Source: Bolinopsis microptera
Taxonomy: Eukaryota > Ctenophora > Tentaculata > Lobata > Bolinopsidae
DNA length: 60,000 nucleotides
Direction of reading: 5' to 3'
Assembly: GCF_026151205.1 (NCBI RefSeq)
Contig: NC_087075.1
Coordinates: 7,460,858-7,520,857, forward strand
A program made the translations under genes and the position numbers. Below the pieces are notes generated by a model. The model was not told the origin of the DNA and did no database searches. It worked only from the letters and a program-made list of their open reading frames with translations. Of this stretch, positions 44,769-57,273 are shown piece by piece; the first letter of the stretch is position 1; every line of letters starts with the position of its first letter.

Positions 44769-47700
44769 GTGAAACACTTTCCTCAATCCTTGTGCAAGAG
44801 ATGTGTTATATTTAAGATGAATATAAATGACAAGTAGAAGTATATAGGACATATTATTCAATTGAAAACATATTATTCAATTAAGTTTTAATTTAGGCCG
44901 TTCTCTGTTAAGCATGAACGTAAATCTTTTGATGTTTGTATTAAAATTATGCAATTATTATGTTTCCCTTAACAATGTTGGATAATGATGATTATGAACG
45001 TTAATTGAAACTCGGCCGATGATATTTATTACTGAGATGTAGAAGTCAAGGAGAAATTTGTAATCCGTTCATAAATCGTAAAGTGTTAATAGATCAAAAG
45101 TGGGTGTATTGTACACACTGTAAAGTCTTCAGTCTTTGAACTTAAAACTAACGACAAACCGTGATCTGATTATACAAAAATGTTAAAATCAAGATTGATA
45201 TTGGCGGACTTCAGTGACCTTTGTGGTGATATTTTTAGACCAACTCCAAATTTGTTGACCATATTTTTATAGTTGTTTTTATTTCGTCTAGTGAGTGAAT
45301 TAAAGGAGGTATTTTATACGACTCTCGCCGCAGCAGAGAGAATAGTGACTTATGAACGGGGCTGTTCCTGGGGAAACGAAGCCGCTAGTCGTTACACCGT
45401 TAGGTTTGACATGTGGTCATTTTTCATTGGTCGTACGTGGAAGTTTGTGGATGTCACGTGTCAAAACTAGCACGTGGAAGTTTGTGGATGTCACGTGTCA
45501 AAACTAACGCGCGCAACTTTCCTACGGAAAGCTACGTCCATAATGTAAGATTTGTTTAGTTTTGGCCATTTTCTATTAAAATCCGTGAAATACTGATCTA
45601 GTTTATAGAAGTTTTGATAATTAACTAATTAACGTGCTTTTTAATTACGATACTGGTTTATTACGAGGCCCAATTGATGCTAATTTTAATGTAATAGCAA
45701 AGCGATCTCGGCTTACTTATAGAGATGGGAGGTATGATATGAAGTCATGAACACTGAAAAATAGAGATAATGGGAACAATTAATATTGAAGGGAAAAGAA
45801 GGAAGGGTTTATTTTGGCTGTTTTCTAACAGTGACTAGTTAATGTAATAATAACTTAGAAATCAGTCATTTACTTAATAGCTCTGATGATATTTTGACAG
45901 ATCCTAGAATTAGAAATTTAATGCGAGTTTTTATACTATTGCCATTCTCCAGTTGTTAGTTATTTTATGAGAGCCGACAGATTTAACTGAATCTTCTCGT
46001 TTTATGATCTAATTCTAAAGCCCCGAAACTATTCTGTTACCGTCACATAGTATTATCAATCAAGCAAGTTAGGCAAAAAGGACCAATTTTGGCTTGTCTC
46101 TGTATGCAAGTTTCAATCTTACCATAACTATAATCCCAATTTTAATCAGAAAGAACTTTGATCTCGGTCTAAGTGCAAAAATCAGACTCGGACTGATAAA
46201 ACATAGTTCCTTACATTACAATCTGATGATTAATGGAAAGGCGGTTTTGAGACAAGTCGAAATTGAAACCTTGTCGCACACAGATTCTTGTGGCACAATT
46301 CTTGAATATTTTATACGTGAACATTTAGCTGGTTCAAAGAAAACTGCAAATTGCCAGAAGTTGTAAAGATTAGCAAGCTTCTCGATTTCAATTATCATAA
46401 CTCGTTTATATAGTCCCATGATAGTCAAATGATAATGTTGAATTTCTTGTTTGTTATTATTAGCTTGACGTAATTTAAATTGATCATTAACTTAAAAACT
46501 TGTTTAATTTGTGAGAACCTTTTGTCGAAGATGAAGTCCAAAAGATTTGATCTGGAAAATGCAAAAAGCACAATTTTGGAGTTCACCTCGCATCTTACCT
46601 ACTCCTAGTACTAGTAGCTTGCTAGTCTCTTACTAATTCGCTCGCCTTAAAATTATCAAATGACAGTAATTTAAATTCTAAGGTAGCAAGTTAGTTGACA
46701 CTTAGATAATGTTGATTGTGCATGTTAGCTTAACATAATCATAAGGAAATAGTCTAGTGCGCCATCGACAGTGGGCCGCGCGTGCCGACTGTAGGATGAT
46801 TTTTTAGCGCTAATTTCGGCCAGCACAAAATTCTTGAATAAAATGCATATTGAGTAACCTTCCCTCGATTCAATTGTAACAAAAATTGGTTAGCATACTG
46901 ATAGACTTACAAGGAAACTGTCCGAAAAAGGCATATCCAATCATCAAACATTATATTACACGTACAGCTCAAAGCAACGTCGCTTTTGCCCCATTTTCAT
47001 CGTGGCTACACCAACTCCGATATCCACCAAGTTTTTCGGACAGTTTTGAAAGTCTGATTGATTCGATTGGAAGGTCTTTACAAATTTTCAGAATGATCTC
47101 ATTCCAGGAACCGAATTGAAGATATGACAAATAATAATCGGAATCCTTGCTACACGTTGTATACCTCTCGTGCACGCCGGCCGGCGCGATAAATTTTAAA
47201 AGGGGTTAAAGCGTGTGTCAAAATAATCTGACGATAATCAACGAATTTCGTCAAATTACGCGACAACTATACTTGCTGAAGCTCCAAAAGCCACGCATCA
47301 TCAAATATGGCACCTAGTAGGCGGAACTAAATGATCAGATTGGTCCATGGCACAGTGGTTGATGATTTGTTGTAAGCACTAAGCTGTAAGTATAGACATA
47401 CTCATAGTTGTGATGGAGACACTCATCTCATATAACAATGCATAACAATTTAACTCGATCCAAATAAAAAAAGCTTCGTTCACGTTCCTAGTCCTGACAC
47501 AAGAGTCATGGATCGGGAAACAATTTATATTACAATAAATATAATAAGTATTCTGAAAAAACATACAATGAATATCAATAATTAGTATTACTGAAATTGA
47601 ATCGCAGTCTCTTTCTTTTATTTATTTTTTATTAAAACATTAAAAGTTGTCTGAAATATTAAAATTTTAAATATCAAAAGTCTAATTATAGATTATAAAT

Positions 47701-47812
47701 TTACAGATTCGTCCGAGTTTTTGAGTTTTTATTTTTTCTATCACATCCCGCGATAAAACACCGTGTTAAAATAGTGTTTTGTACCGTAGAACCATTCCAG
47801 TCCACAACAATT
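44769..47812. other. Region between SBF and the next minus-strand exon
   Basis: AT-rich. A 34-base direct duplication containing GATGTCACGTGTCAAAAC lies at 45436-45508. ORFs at 46094-46366 and 46886-47119 lack any recognisable motif and are not called. Confidence 0.5.
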
Positions 47813-47924
47813 TTAGATGCTCATATTCACAGCAAACAGGAGAACGACGAGGAAAATTAAGCTAATTTTCAGGGCTGCTGCGTCAGAGTAGTTCTGGTTA
47901 TCTTCCTGTTCGCTTTCATCTCTT
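47813..47924 (-). CDS. Terminal exon with hydrophobic C-terminus (possible GPI signal)
   Basis: After a strong acceptor (cccccttcag) the frame reads RDESEQEDNQNYSDAAALKI then SLIFLVVLLFAVNMSI and stops. An acidic spacer, small residues (SDAAA) and a final hydrophobic run without a cytoplasmic tail fit a GPI-anchor signal. Upstream exons are not adjacent; the minus-strand LDLa exons at 59-60 kb are candidates, though the phase (2 here, 1 there) requires another exon between. Confidence 0.45.
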
Positions 47925-48986
47925 CTGAAGGGGGAATTTAATTTAGTAAAAGATACCTTGTCATACGTTGTATGACCCGCCGCGCACGAGTGCGCGGCTC
48001 CCCCTGTATCGTAGAAACTCTACGTTTTGGAAAGATATCGGCATGATCTATTTTATAAATATATGGCTCTGACTAATTATTGCAAGATCACGAACAGACA
48101 CAAATCTTATATTTATATTTAGGAACTATGTCTATAAGTGTAAACAAGTAATTACAACTATTCGATTATCCTAGTTCGCTTAACTGTTAACTCCCCTACT
48201 ATACGTTAAACTGTTAATTTGTCCTTCAATTTCAAAAAATTAATTAAATGGGTAAAATAAAATCGAATGCAACCGACAAAATACTGGCACTGCAAAATTA
48301 ATATTCATCATCCTGATGGACGATTCTTTATTTCTTCTATTCATAGAATGATATAATAAAGTTTTTAGGACACAGAAGAAAATAGGTATTAAATTAAAGT
48401 TAAACAAATCTTGGCTTATAACCGTCGAATCCCTGCTCTTTGACCAATGATGTTTTATGATTTTTAGATTGATCTAATTAGTAATCTACTACATTTCAGG
48501 ATAAGGAATACTATACCGTTAACTTAAACTATAGGCAGCTATAGTTAACACTTAACAGATTCACAAAAATGTAAACTTGTATTTGTACTTGTAAGTGTAA
48601 CATCATAGTGCATAACAACAATAAAGTTTATGTGTTGACTCAGTTACAGAATCGATGGGATTTCTCCTAAAATTGCTTGGAATTTGCCCTAATAAGATTC
48701 CAGTCAGGTCCGGTCCAGGAACCCCAGTCATTATTCTAATTTGATCATCCAATCCAGCCAACATTCGAATTTTTTGAGTAATTTTAACAAAGTGGCGTAA
48801 TAGTGAAACTGATTCAATTATAGATCAAATGTTTCTTGTTACATTTTTCTAGTCCACATTTCTCGCATCTTGTTGTGGGCTTAGAGAGCCGTTTATTTGG
48901 GTTCTCTTTGCCCCACTACTTACCACTAGTAAGTGCAATTGCAAATGTCTCGTTTAGTCGCCGTACCTTCTTCCAGTTTTCAAGGG

Positions 48987-49560
48987 CATTTTTATGCCTG
49001 AAATGAGCGCTTAGCTCCCATCGCAGATGCTTAGATATCTTGTACTAAGTGCATCAGTCGCTACTCGCGAGAGTGTAAAAATGGGGTCTGACCTAATAAC
49101 TCAACAACCTGAAGTCTGTAGACTTTAAAACCATCCTATTCCCCACTCAATGTGATGATTTTGACCATTTTTATGCCCAAGATGAGCGCTTAGCTCCCAT
49201 CAGAAGCTGAAATATCTTGTGATAAGTACATTAATTGCGATTCGCGAGAGCGTAAAATTAGGTCTTGAACTATAATAACTCAACAACCTGAAGTCTGTAG
49301 GCTTTAAAACTATGCTCTATCTAGTATCTACCCTACTCAATGTGATGATTCTGACCATTTTTATGCCCAAGATGAGCGCTAAACTCAGAAGCTGAGATAT
49401 CCTGAAATAGGTGTGATAATTGTTACTCGTGAGACTGCTAAAAGGCGCGGTCACATGCATAACTCATCAATCTTAAGTGTGAGGACTTTAAAACCATGTT
49501 TTACCCCCTTAAAGTTAAATGTGATGATTCTGACTATTTTCATACCCAAGTTGATCTTCT
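48987..49560. repeat. About 180-bp tandem repeat, 3 copies plus a divergent fourth
   Basis: Units begin at about 48987, 49166, 49346 and 49535 with CATTTTTATGCC and contain GATGAGCGCT, CTCAACAACCTGAAGTC and TGTGATGATT. The last unit runs into the left arm of the large inverted repeat. Confidence 0.8.
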
Positions 49561-50009
49561 ATCTGCAATCAGAAGTGGAGATATGTGGGTTTAGTGTTCG
49601 CGAAAGTGCCAAACAAGGGCGTGGTCAATTGCTCAAAACTGCCCCATATTCAAAAATTCTACCGAGCCAAATTTGTTTCTATCTAACTCTAAGGGGTCCC
49701 TTGAGCCGTTCCAGGTCTCAAATCTTGGGACGGAAGACTTTTTTTTTCAACACCTCGTTGACCCAATCAATGTCTGGAAGGCTGCAAATTTTCACTTGCC
49801 AAACTCACAAGATTCTTAAAGAGTTGTGCGATAAGGGTGGTAGTTAGTGTCCAATTAGCGCTGATGTTTATTGAATATTTATTGCCGAGTACAGCTGCCT
49901 TTGGGTAGTTCTTCTTAATCTATTACAATTGTAAATAAATGGGAAAAGCGAGCGACCGATTTCATTTTCGATATAATTTTGCATTTGCAGACGGTCAATC
50001 AAATTAAAA

Positions 50010-50415
50010 TCATTTCCTTTTGTTTGGGGAAGAGAGACACTGGCAGCGGTCCACTCTACCCAATTGTGGGTTTTGGTCAAATATTATCTCTTTTTGATTA
50101 ATGACAGGGTACTTTATAAAGTCGAAATATAAACTGATATCTTCATTAATAAGAATTTCGAATTTTTTCCTTTGAAAACAATTTCTTGTGTTTAGGTAAG
50201 CATATCGGTCGATTACTGACTGAACATGCCACATTATACTCATTCAAGTTGGCACTAAATTCATATTGGTACTTGTTTAAAACGTTGCTATTTTTTGTCT
50301 CCGTTATCTTTAATAGCTTATCAGCTCGGTATATTGATGCATACTGTGGCGGTTTGTGTACATATTGGAAATAGTACATATTATCGAGTACATTTGAAGA
50401 ATAAGACGTGTACAT
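50010..50415 (-). pseudogene. Left-arm copy of outward ORF2 (two overlapping frames)
   Basis: It reads MYTSYSSNVLDNMYYFQYVH... KHKKLFSKEKIRNSY, then continues in a +1 frame as KFEILINEDISLYFDFIKYP to about 50010, where it is disrupted near the Trp-rich stretch. The same join occurs in the right arm. Confidence 0.45.
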
Positions 50416-50454
50416 TTGAAGAATAAGACGTGTCAACTGTCAATTTTTGTCAAT

Positions 50455-50720
50455 ATGGACACAGAGATTCAGATTAAATCTGCGATTGGGGGCCTGCTTC
50501 TCCGGGCAGAGTCTAATGTACTAGTTAAACGTGTCCTTACTGCATTTGACCCATTTGCTAAGCGTCGCGTAGTACCGTCAACTACAAACAACTGAATCAG
50601 TTCAATCTTGATATGCTGGAGCCATGTGCAGAGTTTCTCAGTATTAACCTTACAGACGTATATAAAAATAAACTGTACACCAAGGAGTCATTGGTATACC
50701 GCATCATGTTTGTTATCTCT
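50455..50720 (+). pseudogene. Left-arm copy of inward ORF1 (frame broken by a 4-bp insertion)
   Basis: It starts MDTEIQIKSAIGGLLLRAES like the right-arm copy, but has four extra bases at about 50565 after the codons for FDPFAKR, and the end is cut by the 3.7-kb transposon at 50721. Confidence 0.6.
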
Positions 50721-51203
50721 TAGTTAGGGCAAGAATTGCTGTTTATGGGTCAATCTGTGAACAAATTCGTAACAAAGGTTTGTCTACAGGAATGTGTTGT
50801 TCATAGTCCCAGGAACCACCAAAAAAAAACCGTCCAGCTGAAACTTTTGGGCAAAAATTTTTATAGTCATTTTTCTCCAGGAACCCATACGCCCCACCCC
50901 TAATATTGGTTATTCGGCTCCCGAAGGTCTTGGGGTCTCCATAGGGGGTGCAAAATAACCGCAATGGCCACATTATGACAAGCGAATGATAGTTTCAGAA
51001 CGATTGGAGCTTTATTTTTCGAAATAAATGGAATTTTTCGAAATTTTTCTCAATTTTATTGAAATTTCGAAAAAAATACACCAAATTATTTTTAACGCTT
51101 ATTTCAAATCTATTTAAAAACTCATCTACAAATAACAAATACAGTTCATCTAAAATATGTATTCTCAGTAAATACCATGACAATTATTAATACACAGTTA
51201 ATA

Positions 51204-54010
51204 TTAATCAAAATTCGCTTGTTCTTCAGGTTCATCATGTCTAATGTTTGTGCAGTTCATACCATGGCATTGTCCACAAGCTGGCAAACAATTGAAGCCA
51301 TATTTCCTACATGAACATCTGAAAGTCAAACAGGCCTGTTCCACAACGACAGAACAGTTACAACATATAAGGTTCAAAATAGACTCTGGAGCAATTATAG
51401 CTTTTGTTGCAACTGGTTCGTAAGTGCCACCAGGAGCCAATTTCCAGCCGTAGTCAAGGGGATTCAGACGGTCAGCGTTAAGCATGACCCAGTTATGGTA
51501 CTGTAAGTAAGCTCTAAGGATGTGCTCCGTTGCTGAAGCTATTGTTGGAGGTAGCCTATTCGGATTGAGACTCTTTTTCGCTACCATCCTATTGTATGCT
51601 AGGAATCTCAAAGCAGAAAGAGTCTTTTTCTTGTCACCATAAATTTACTGCAAGAAACAGAGGCCTGCCTCAATAATCTTTTCTTTTGATTCTCTCACCG
51701 AAAGTAATGTTGCCAACTGACCTTGCTCATCAAAGGTGAGAGCTTTCTTAAGCACTTTAACCTTGCTAAAACCAAACAGTCCACTGACGCTATCACAACC
51801 TGAAATACTATGAATTAGAAGAAGTATCTCCTTTTCTTTATGATCTAGATGACTTGATATTTCTTTGATTGAATATGTACCCTTCTTCGTTGTTAGATAA
51901 ATATCATTGCGATGGTCACTGTTTAAATGATGTACTAATAGACTTGAACTATATCGGTATCCTCTGCCTTGAATTCAACATCGCCAAGGAATGACATTTC
52001 CAATGTTTTCTTTGCAATTAAAGTATCAGCATCGTTACAAGCTCTGATCACTTCAATACCATTTACAGTAAAAATGCTTAAGATAAGGTCGCGGTCGATC
52101 AGTTCTTTTTTGTTATTGTTGTTGCTCAGAAATGTTGATATCTGGATATTATCCGGTTGGAAGAGACAAGGACTTGTCTCTTCCAACCGGATAATATCCA
52201 GATATCAGTATTTCAATCATGAGACTAATAAACAGCGAACTACTCCGTTATTTGATATCTCAGAAATGTTGTTTTGGTGACAGTACAAAAGGTGGATTTC
52301 TTTACAGCAATATTAGCACAGAACGCTTTTACTCTCCTCTTGTGATCGTGATCTTTAGTAGAAGGCTCATATCCATCAAAAATCACAGTAACTTCCCGAT
52401 TTTTAGGGATAAGCTTCAAGTACTCCATTGCTACCTCACCATAATTGTCACACCCTTTAGATGAGCTTAGTTGGTGAATTAGCCAACCTCCATCAATGAC
52501 TAGTGGGATCGTGAAGCTGCAAGATTTAAGTGTAGATTGGTTTATACCAAGAGCAGCCTTATTAGATTTCCTCATCATCTGATATTGATCAAATAAGCTC
52601 ATCGGCACCACAGTTAACTCGTATGTTAGGCATTCCTTTATTGAAGTCTCTCTATCAGCAACCAAGACTAGACGGTTAAAACACTTCAACGGATCGACTG
52701 CAACGCTTTTATTATTCACTTTAACCTGCTTTCTTAGTTGTGTCAAGTTTTTTGCTTTACCTTTGATACTTATCTTATCTATGAATGTCAACCCATCTAG
52801 CTCATGTTGAAGGACAGCCCCAACGGCCAAACATTCCTCGGGATTCACCTCATCGTTCCCAGGCTGTGATATAAGACCAGTCGAAAAAGATATTAACTTA
52901 GTCTTATCTTCGGATTCTGTAAAGTCGACAGTAACTTTAAACCAAGTTAATAATTTTCCAAATACATCACAGTTTTTCTTGATTGATGACTTGGTAAGAT
53001 CTGAGTGGATGGCAGCTTTAGTTGGTACCCCTCGCTTCGATGAATTAGCTAATGAATCTCCAAAAGACTGATTTATTAAAGCCATCTGATTCAGGGTGGC
53101 CATCCATAACTTGTAAGCGGACTCACGATTACGCATCCTTCCACTTGTTAATCCACCACTAGATTTAGCTGCCCTCATAAGACTCTGCTCTATGGAGAGG
53201 TCAGTCCACACCCCGGCCCACTCGTGGTCGTTGTAACAAACCGTGTGAAGCCCAGTTACTTTAAAGGTCTTTAAAAGCACCCCATACTTGACTTTAAAAA
53301 TAGCATCCTGTTCCAAATACAGTCTTAAAGCTTTTGCATACTGTCCCCTCCCAGCTGCTGCGAAGTAGGGCAGCATCAAAGCTACTGCTGATAAATGCAT
53401 ATTGTAGTCGTGCAACCTCTCTGCTCTTATGAAGTTCTTTACTAGTGTTATCATGTTGTGGTAAGTAACCCATAGAGCTGCTGTTCTACTGTTGGAAAAC
53501 AGGTTCTTTTGAAGCAGAGTTATTTTCTCTGATAGATCCTGAATAGATTTAGTCTTAAAGTTAACATCTAGATTTTCGTTCACACATTTGTTGATGTAAC
53601 CTTCCAAGTCTACCAGTTCATCGTCGTAAACTTCTTCCTCTATAATGAAACAACAAAGAGCGGCGTCGATCAGAAAGTGGGCTCTCAACGCTTTATAGTA
53701 AGATCCTCCATCCGATATATGCGTGACGTCTCCAGGATACACGAGTTTGATGAGCTCCTCTAAACCAGAGTCTGCCATTATATAGCCTATGCAGCCAAGA
53801 AAACTCGTGAGAGTGTGGAAACCCCCAACCCTGACCACAATAGGCATCCCAGTTTCCAGTACTATTCGGGTGACCTTAATCCACAATGGCAAATCGAATG
53901 TGATTATCATCGGCTCACTGTAGGATAACTTAAGACATTCAACCAGAGTAGTATGTACCGTCGAATAGCTGTCTGGGGGTTGGTCAATAATCTGTTGTTT
54001 GTTAGTTAAC
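51204..54010 (-). pseudogene. Broken transposon gene: VRxGGFHT domain, PIN/FEN1-like core, CXC zinc motif
   Basis: Part 1 (about 54010-52240) contains SDSYSTVHTT-like and ITFDLPLWIK stretches, VVRVGGFHTLTSFLGCIGYI, EWAGVWTDLSIEQSLMRAAK SSGGLTSGRM and VTVIFDGYEPSTKD. Part 2 (52186-51650) contains ACNDADTLI, a second acid pair DTDIVQV and HSISGCDSVSGLFGFSKVKV, like the acidic residues of PIN/XPG-type nucleases. Part 3 (51611-51204) ends in a Cys cluster (CCNCS, FRCSCRKYGFNCLPACGQCH GMNCTN). A 121-base insertion at 52138-52258, a frameshift near 51940 and a stop near 51648 break it. I recognise this combination as a widespread repeat-encoded protein family in animal genomes without knowing an accepted name. 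Confidence 0.7.
52125..52271. mobile_element. 121-bp hairpin insertion with 13-bp direct flanks
   Basis: CTCAGAAATGTTG occurs at 52125-52137 and 52259-52271. Removing one copy and 52138-52258 restores an open frame. The insert carries a perfect hairpin (about 52138-52205) with arms of about 33 bases. Confidence 0.75.
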
Positions 54011-54517
54011 CTTGATATTTGTTAATTGAAGTTATTTCCCGAGTAAGATTTGAAATAAGCGTGAAAAATAATTTGGTGTATTTTTTTCGAAATTTCAATA
54101 AAATTGAGAAAAATTTCGAAAAATTCCATTTATTTCGAAAAATAAAGCCCCAATCGTTCTGAAACTATCATTCGCCTGCCATAATGTGGCCATTGCGGTC
54201 ATTTTGCACCCCCTATGGAGATCTCAAGACCTTCGGGAGCCGAATAACCAATATTAGGGGTGGGGCGTATGGGTTCCTGGAGAAAAATTACTATAAAAAT
54301 TTTTGCCCAAAAGTTTCAGCTGGACGGTTTTTTTTGGTGGTTCCTGGGACTATGGACAACACATTCCAGTAGACAAACCTTTGTTACGAATTTGTTCACA
54401 GAAAAATCAACTCTTGCCCTAACTATCTTCACTTCTCTGTCTTCTTCCAACCTCCTGTGGTGACTGCAACGAATCGTATGTTGTTGAATGTGATGCTGAA
54501 GAGCCACCCTTATTCGT

Positions 54518-55000
54518 TTGCTACACATACATGCACATCTTTCTTTCTTTCTTTCTGTCGGACCGTCATCAACATTTTTTCTGAACGGGGTGTCTTCCTT
54601 CGCAGCCTTGGTTATCAGTGATGTCCCCCAAGGAATCGTTCTTGGACCCCTCCTTTTTATACTCTTCATAAATGACATGAAGCTTTGTGTGACTGGTTCA
54701 ATTATAAGATTCTTTGCTGATGACACTCGTATACTGAAGCACATATATACAGAACATGATGTTATCGTTCTTCAGCAAGATCTCAACCATATCATTAAGC
54801 TTGGGCCAAACGTAATAACATGGTTTCACATGAGGATAAGTTTGAGCTCCTAGTTCACCGGGGGAGTCCTAATGAGAGTCTGTATGAGCTGCCTTTTGTA
54901 TGTCAAACACAAACATACAAGGTGTATAAGGCGGTAATATGCTTTACACAGGAGGAGCAAAGTGCAAAGAAACTGCCACAAACTGCTACAAACTGCTACT
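54518..55000 (+). pseudogene. LINE reverse-transcriptase fragment
   Basis: VISDVPQGIVLGPLLFILFI NDM followed by IIRFFADDTRIL are the RT motifs around the catalytic FADD box (usually YADD or FADD), of the CR1/Jockey type. The frame changes near 54820 (KFELLVHRGS). No endonuclease domain is seen. Confidence 0.8.
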
Positions 55001-55090
55001 AACTGCTACAAACTGGCACTAACTGCCACAAACTGCTACTAACTGCTACAAACTGGCACTAACTGCCACAAACTGCTATTAATTGCTACA
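54965..55090. repeat. AAACTGCTAC / AACTGCCAC decamer-type tandem repeat
   Basis: Repeated 10-11 base units (CTGCTACAAA, CTGGCACTAA, CTGCCACAAA), possibly the 3' tail of the LINE fragment. Confidence 0.7.
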
Positions 55091-55328
55091 AATTTTTATA
55101 AGAAAGTGTAAATCTAAAAACAAAATATAAGATAAACTTTTTATGCTAACGGTTTATTACATAACTGACAATGATTCAAAATTCTAAAAATAAAGAAAGC
55201 GTTTAACGTTTAATTCAGTTTCTTATTTCAATCACGGCATTCGAAATGATGTTGCAATAAGCCTCATTAAAATATAAAGGAGTTCCTTCTTGAAAAAATA
55301 ACTCCAAGGTTTTAAAGATTCTGGCCAG

Positions 55329-56163
55329 TTGGTAGATCACCGACCGGCTATAAGCCGGCTACTAACCGGCTATAAGCCGGCTTATAGCCGGCTACAATTT
55401 TTATAGCCGGCTATAAGCCGGCTTATAGCCGGTTAGTAGCCGCTTACATTTGTTGTTGAGCGACGGCTATTAGCCGGTTATAAGCCTGCTATTAGCCGTT
55501 TTGGTATTAAAAGTGGCTATAAGCCGGTTATAAGATATTAACTCAACTACATCGTACTGAACGATAATCAGGAGCCGGCTATAAGAAATTCAGTGAAAAC
55601 GTCTATTAGCCGGTTATAAGCCGGCTATTAGCCGTTTAGGTATCGAAAGTGGTTATAAGCCGGCTATAAGCCGGCTATAAGCCGGTTATAAGATATTAAC
55701 TCAGTTCAGTACGATGAAGTTAAGTTAATATCTTATAGCCGGCTTATAGCCGGCTTATAACCACTTTCGATACCTAAACGGCTAATAGCCGGCTTATAAC
55801 CGGCTAATAGCCGTTTTCGCTGAATTTCTTATAGCCAGCTCCTGACTATCGTTCAGTACGATGAAGTTGAGTTAATATCTTATAACCGGCTTATAGCCGG
55901 CTTATAACCACTTTCTATACCTAAACGGCTAATAGCCGGCTTATAACCGGCTAATAGCCGTTTTCACTGAATTTCTTATAGCCGATACCTAAACGGCTAA
56001 TAGCCGGCTTATAACCGGCTAATAGCCGTCGCTCAACAACAAATGTAAGCGGCTACTAACCGGCTATAAGCCGGCTTATAGCCGGCTATAAAAATTGTAG
56101 CCGGCTATAAGCCGGTTTATAGCCGGCTTATAACCGGCTTATAGCCGGTCGGTGATCTACCAA
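55329..56163. mobile_element. 835-bp element made of short palindromes (CCGGCTATAAGCCGG)
   Basis: The ends are inverted (TTGGTAGATCACCGACCGG and its complement at 56145-56163). Almost the whole interior is made of CCGGCTATAAGCCGG-like palindromes arranged as larger inverted and direct repeats with spacers such as GATATTAACTCA and GGTATCGAAAGTGG. No ORF. Confidence 0.8.
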
Positions 56164-56951
56164 TTTCCCAAGATTCTTTGCTCAGTCAGAGCTAGTCGCA
56201 TGTTTTCCGTGATTTCGATCGAGTTGAGATTCTGAAAGACATAGGAATTGGCTACTTTGTCAATTTTAATTAAGTAAATATATTGATTACATAATTTTTA
56301 ACCTTCAAGGCTAAAAGAAAAATGGTCAATGGAATCGGTCAATAACATCTATACAATATTTTAAACTTGACGAAATTTCCCCGGCAACGGGGACATAGAA
56401 GAAAAAACACCGAAAATCGACCTCAAAATGACCCTCTGGTGAAGCCAAACCCAGCTCGCAAATGGAGTTGAAACCTCGCCATTTTTAGCAGGGTTGTAGA
56501 AAAAGGATAGGAATAGGCTATAGCATTCTTAGAATTTTGATTTAGGCTTTAGATTTTTTATAATTAACGTCGGAAGTGAGGTTAAATAATCGTTAGAATA
56601 ATGGCGTTATTTTAGCAAAGGTTTACTGCGCTGTTGCGTAGCAACGATAAAAATGCACGTGCACGAGCAAGAACATCTTAACTACGCGCGTTGTTATGCT
56701 GTATGCAACGTCATAACTTCAAAACTAGCTCACATTTACGCTCACGCTATGTAATGACTTATATTCATAACTTTGGTTGTGATTGGTATTTTTTGATGCG
56801 GTAAAAAGTATCGTTTTGGGAATCCGAATACTAACAACGCTGTCGTCATTGTTAAATAAATTCCATTATGTCTACTGTATAACAGAGCTGTATGATGAAG
56901 AGAAATTAAAACATAACTGATTTTTAAAATTTCCTCGAACAAAGCTTTCGA
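56164..56951. other. Spacer inside the large inverted-repeat structure
   Basis: No recognisable coding sequence or repeat; probably old transposon-derived DNA. Confidence 0.4.
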
Positions 56952-57044
56952 CTAGCGGGTTTCTAGTACCTTATAAACGAAGGACGGCCATAAGAAGAGG
57001 AACTGCGGCGATAGACATGCTAAGTGCACTACTGTCATCATCAG

Positions 57045-57250
57045 CAGCATCATCTCCTGCAGCAGCATAATCTCCTGCAGCAGCATCATCTCCTGCAGCA
57101 GCATCATCTCCTGCAGCAGCATCATCTCCTGCAGCAGCATCATCTCCTGCAGCAGCATCATCTCCTGCAGCAGCATCATCTCCTGCAGCAGCATCATCTC
57201 CTGCAGCAGCATCATCTCCTGCAGCAGCATCATCTCCTGCAGCAGCATCT
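57045..57250. repeat. 18-bp tandem repeat, about 11 copies
   Basis: Unit CAGCAGCATCATCTCCTG, length divisible by three and open in several frames, lying between two LINE fragments. Confidence 0.95.
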
Positions 57251-57273
57251 TCAGAGCCTGAAATCATGTCATC

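Larger units (their letters stand above)
50721..54425. mobile_element. 3.7-kb terminal-inverted-repeat transposon with PIN/FEN1-like plus CXC-type protein
   Basis: The inverted ends are about 380 bases each (50721-51110 and 54047-54425), starting TAGTTAGGGC and closing GCCCTAACTA. The flanks are ...TATCTCT and TCTTCAC..., a 3-bp TCT duplication. The matching uninterrupted site is present in the other arm of the large inverted repeat (revcomp of about 57506-57525). It codes on the minus strand for one broken gene (51204-54010). Confidence 0.8.

Noticed and set aside
46094-47119. ORFs of 77-90 codons
   Set aside because: Composition like surrounding AT-rich DNA, no motif, and other short ORFs overlap on the opposite strand.
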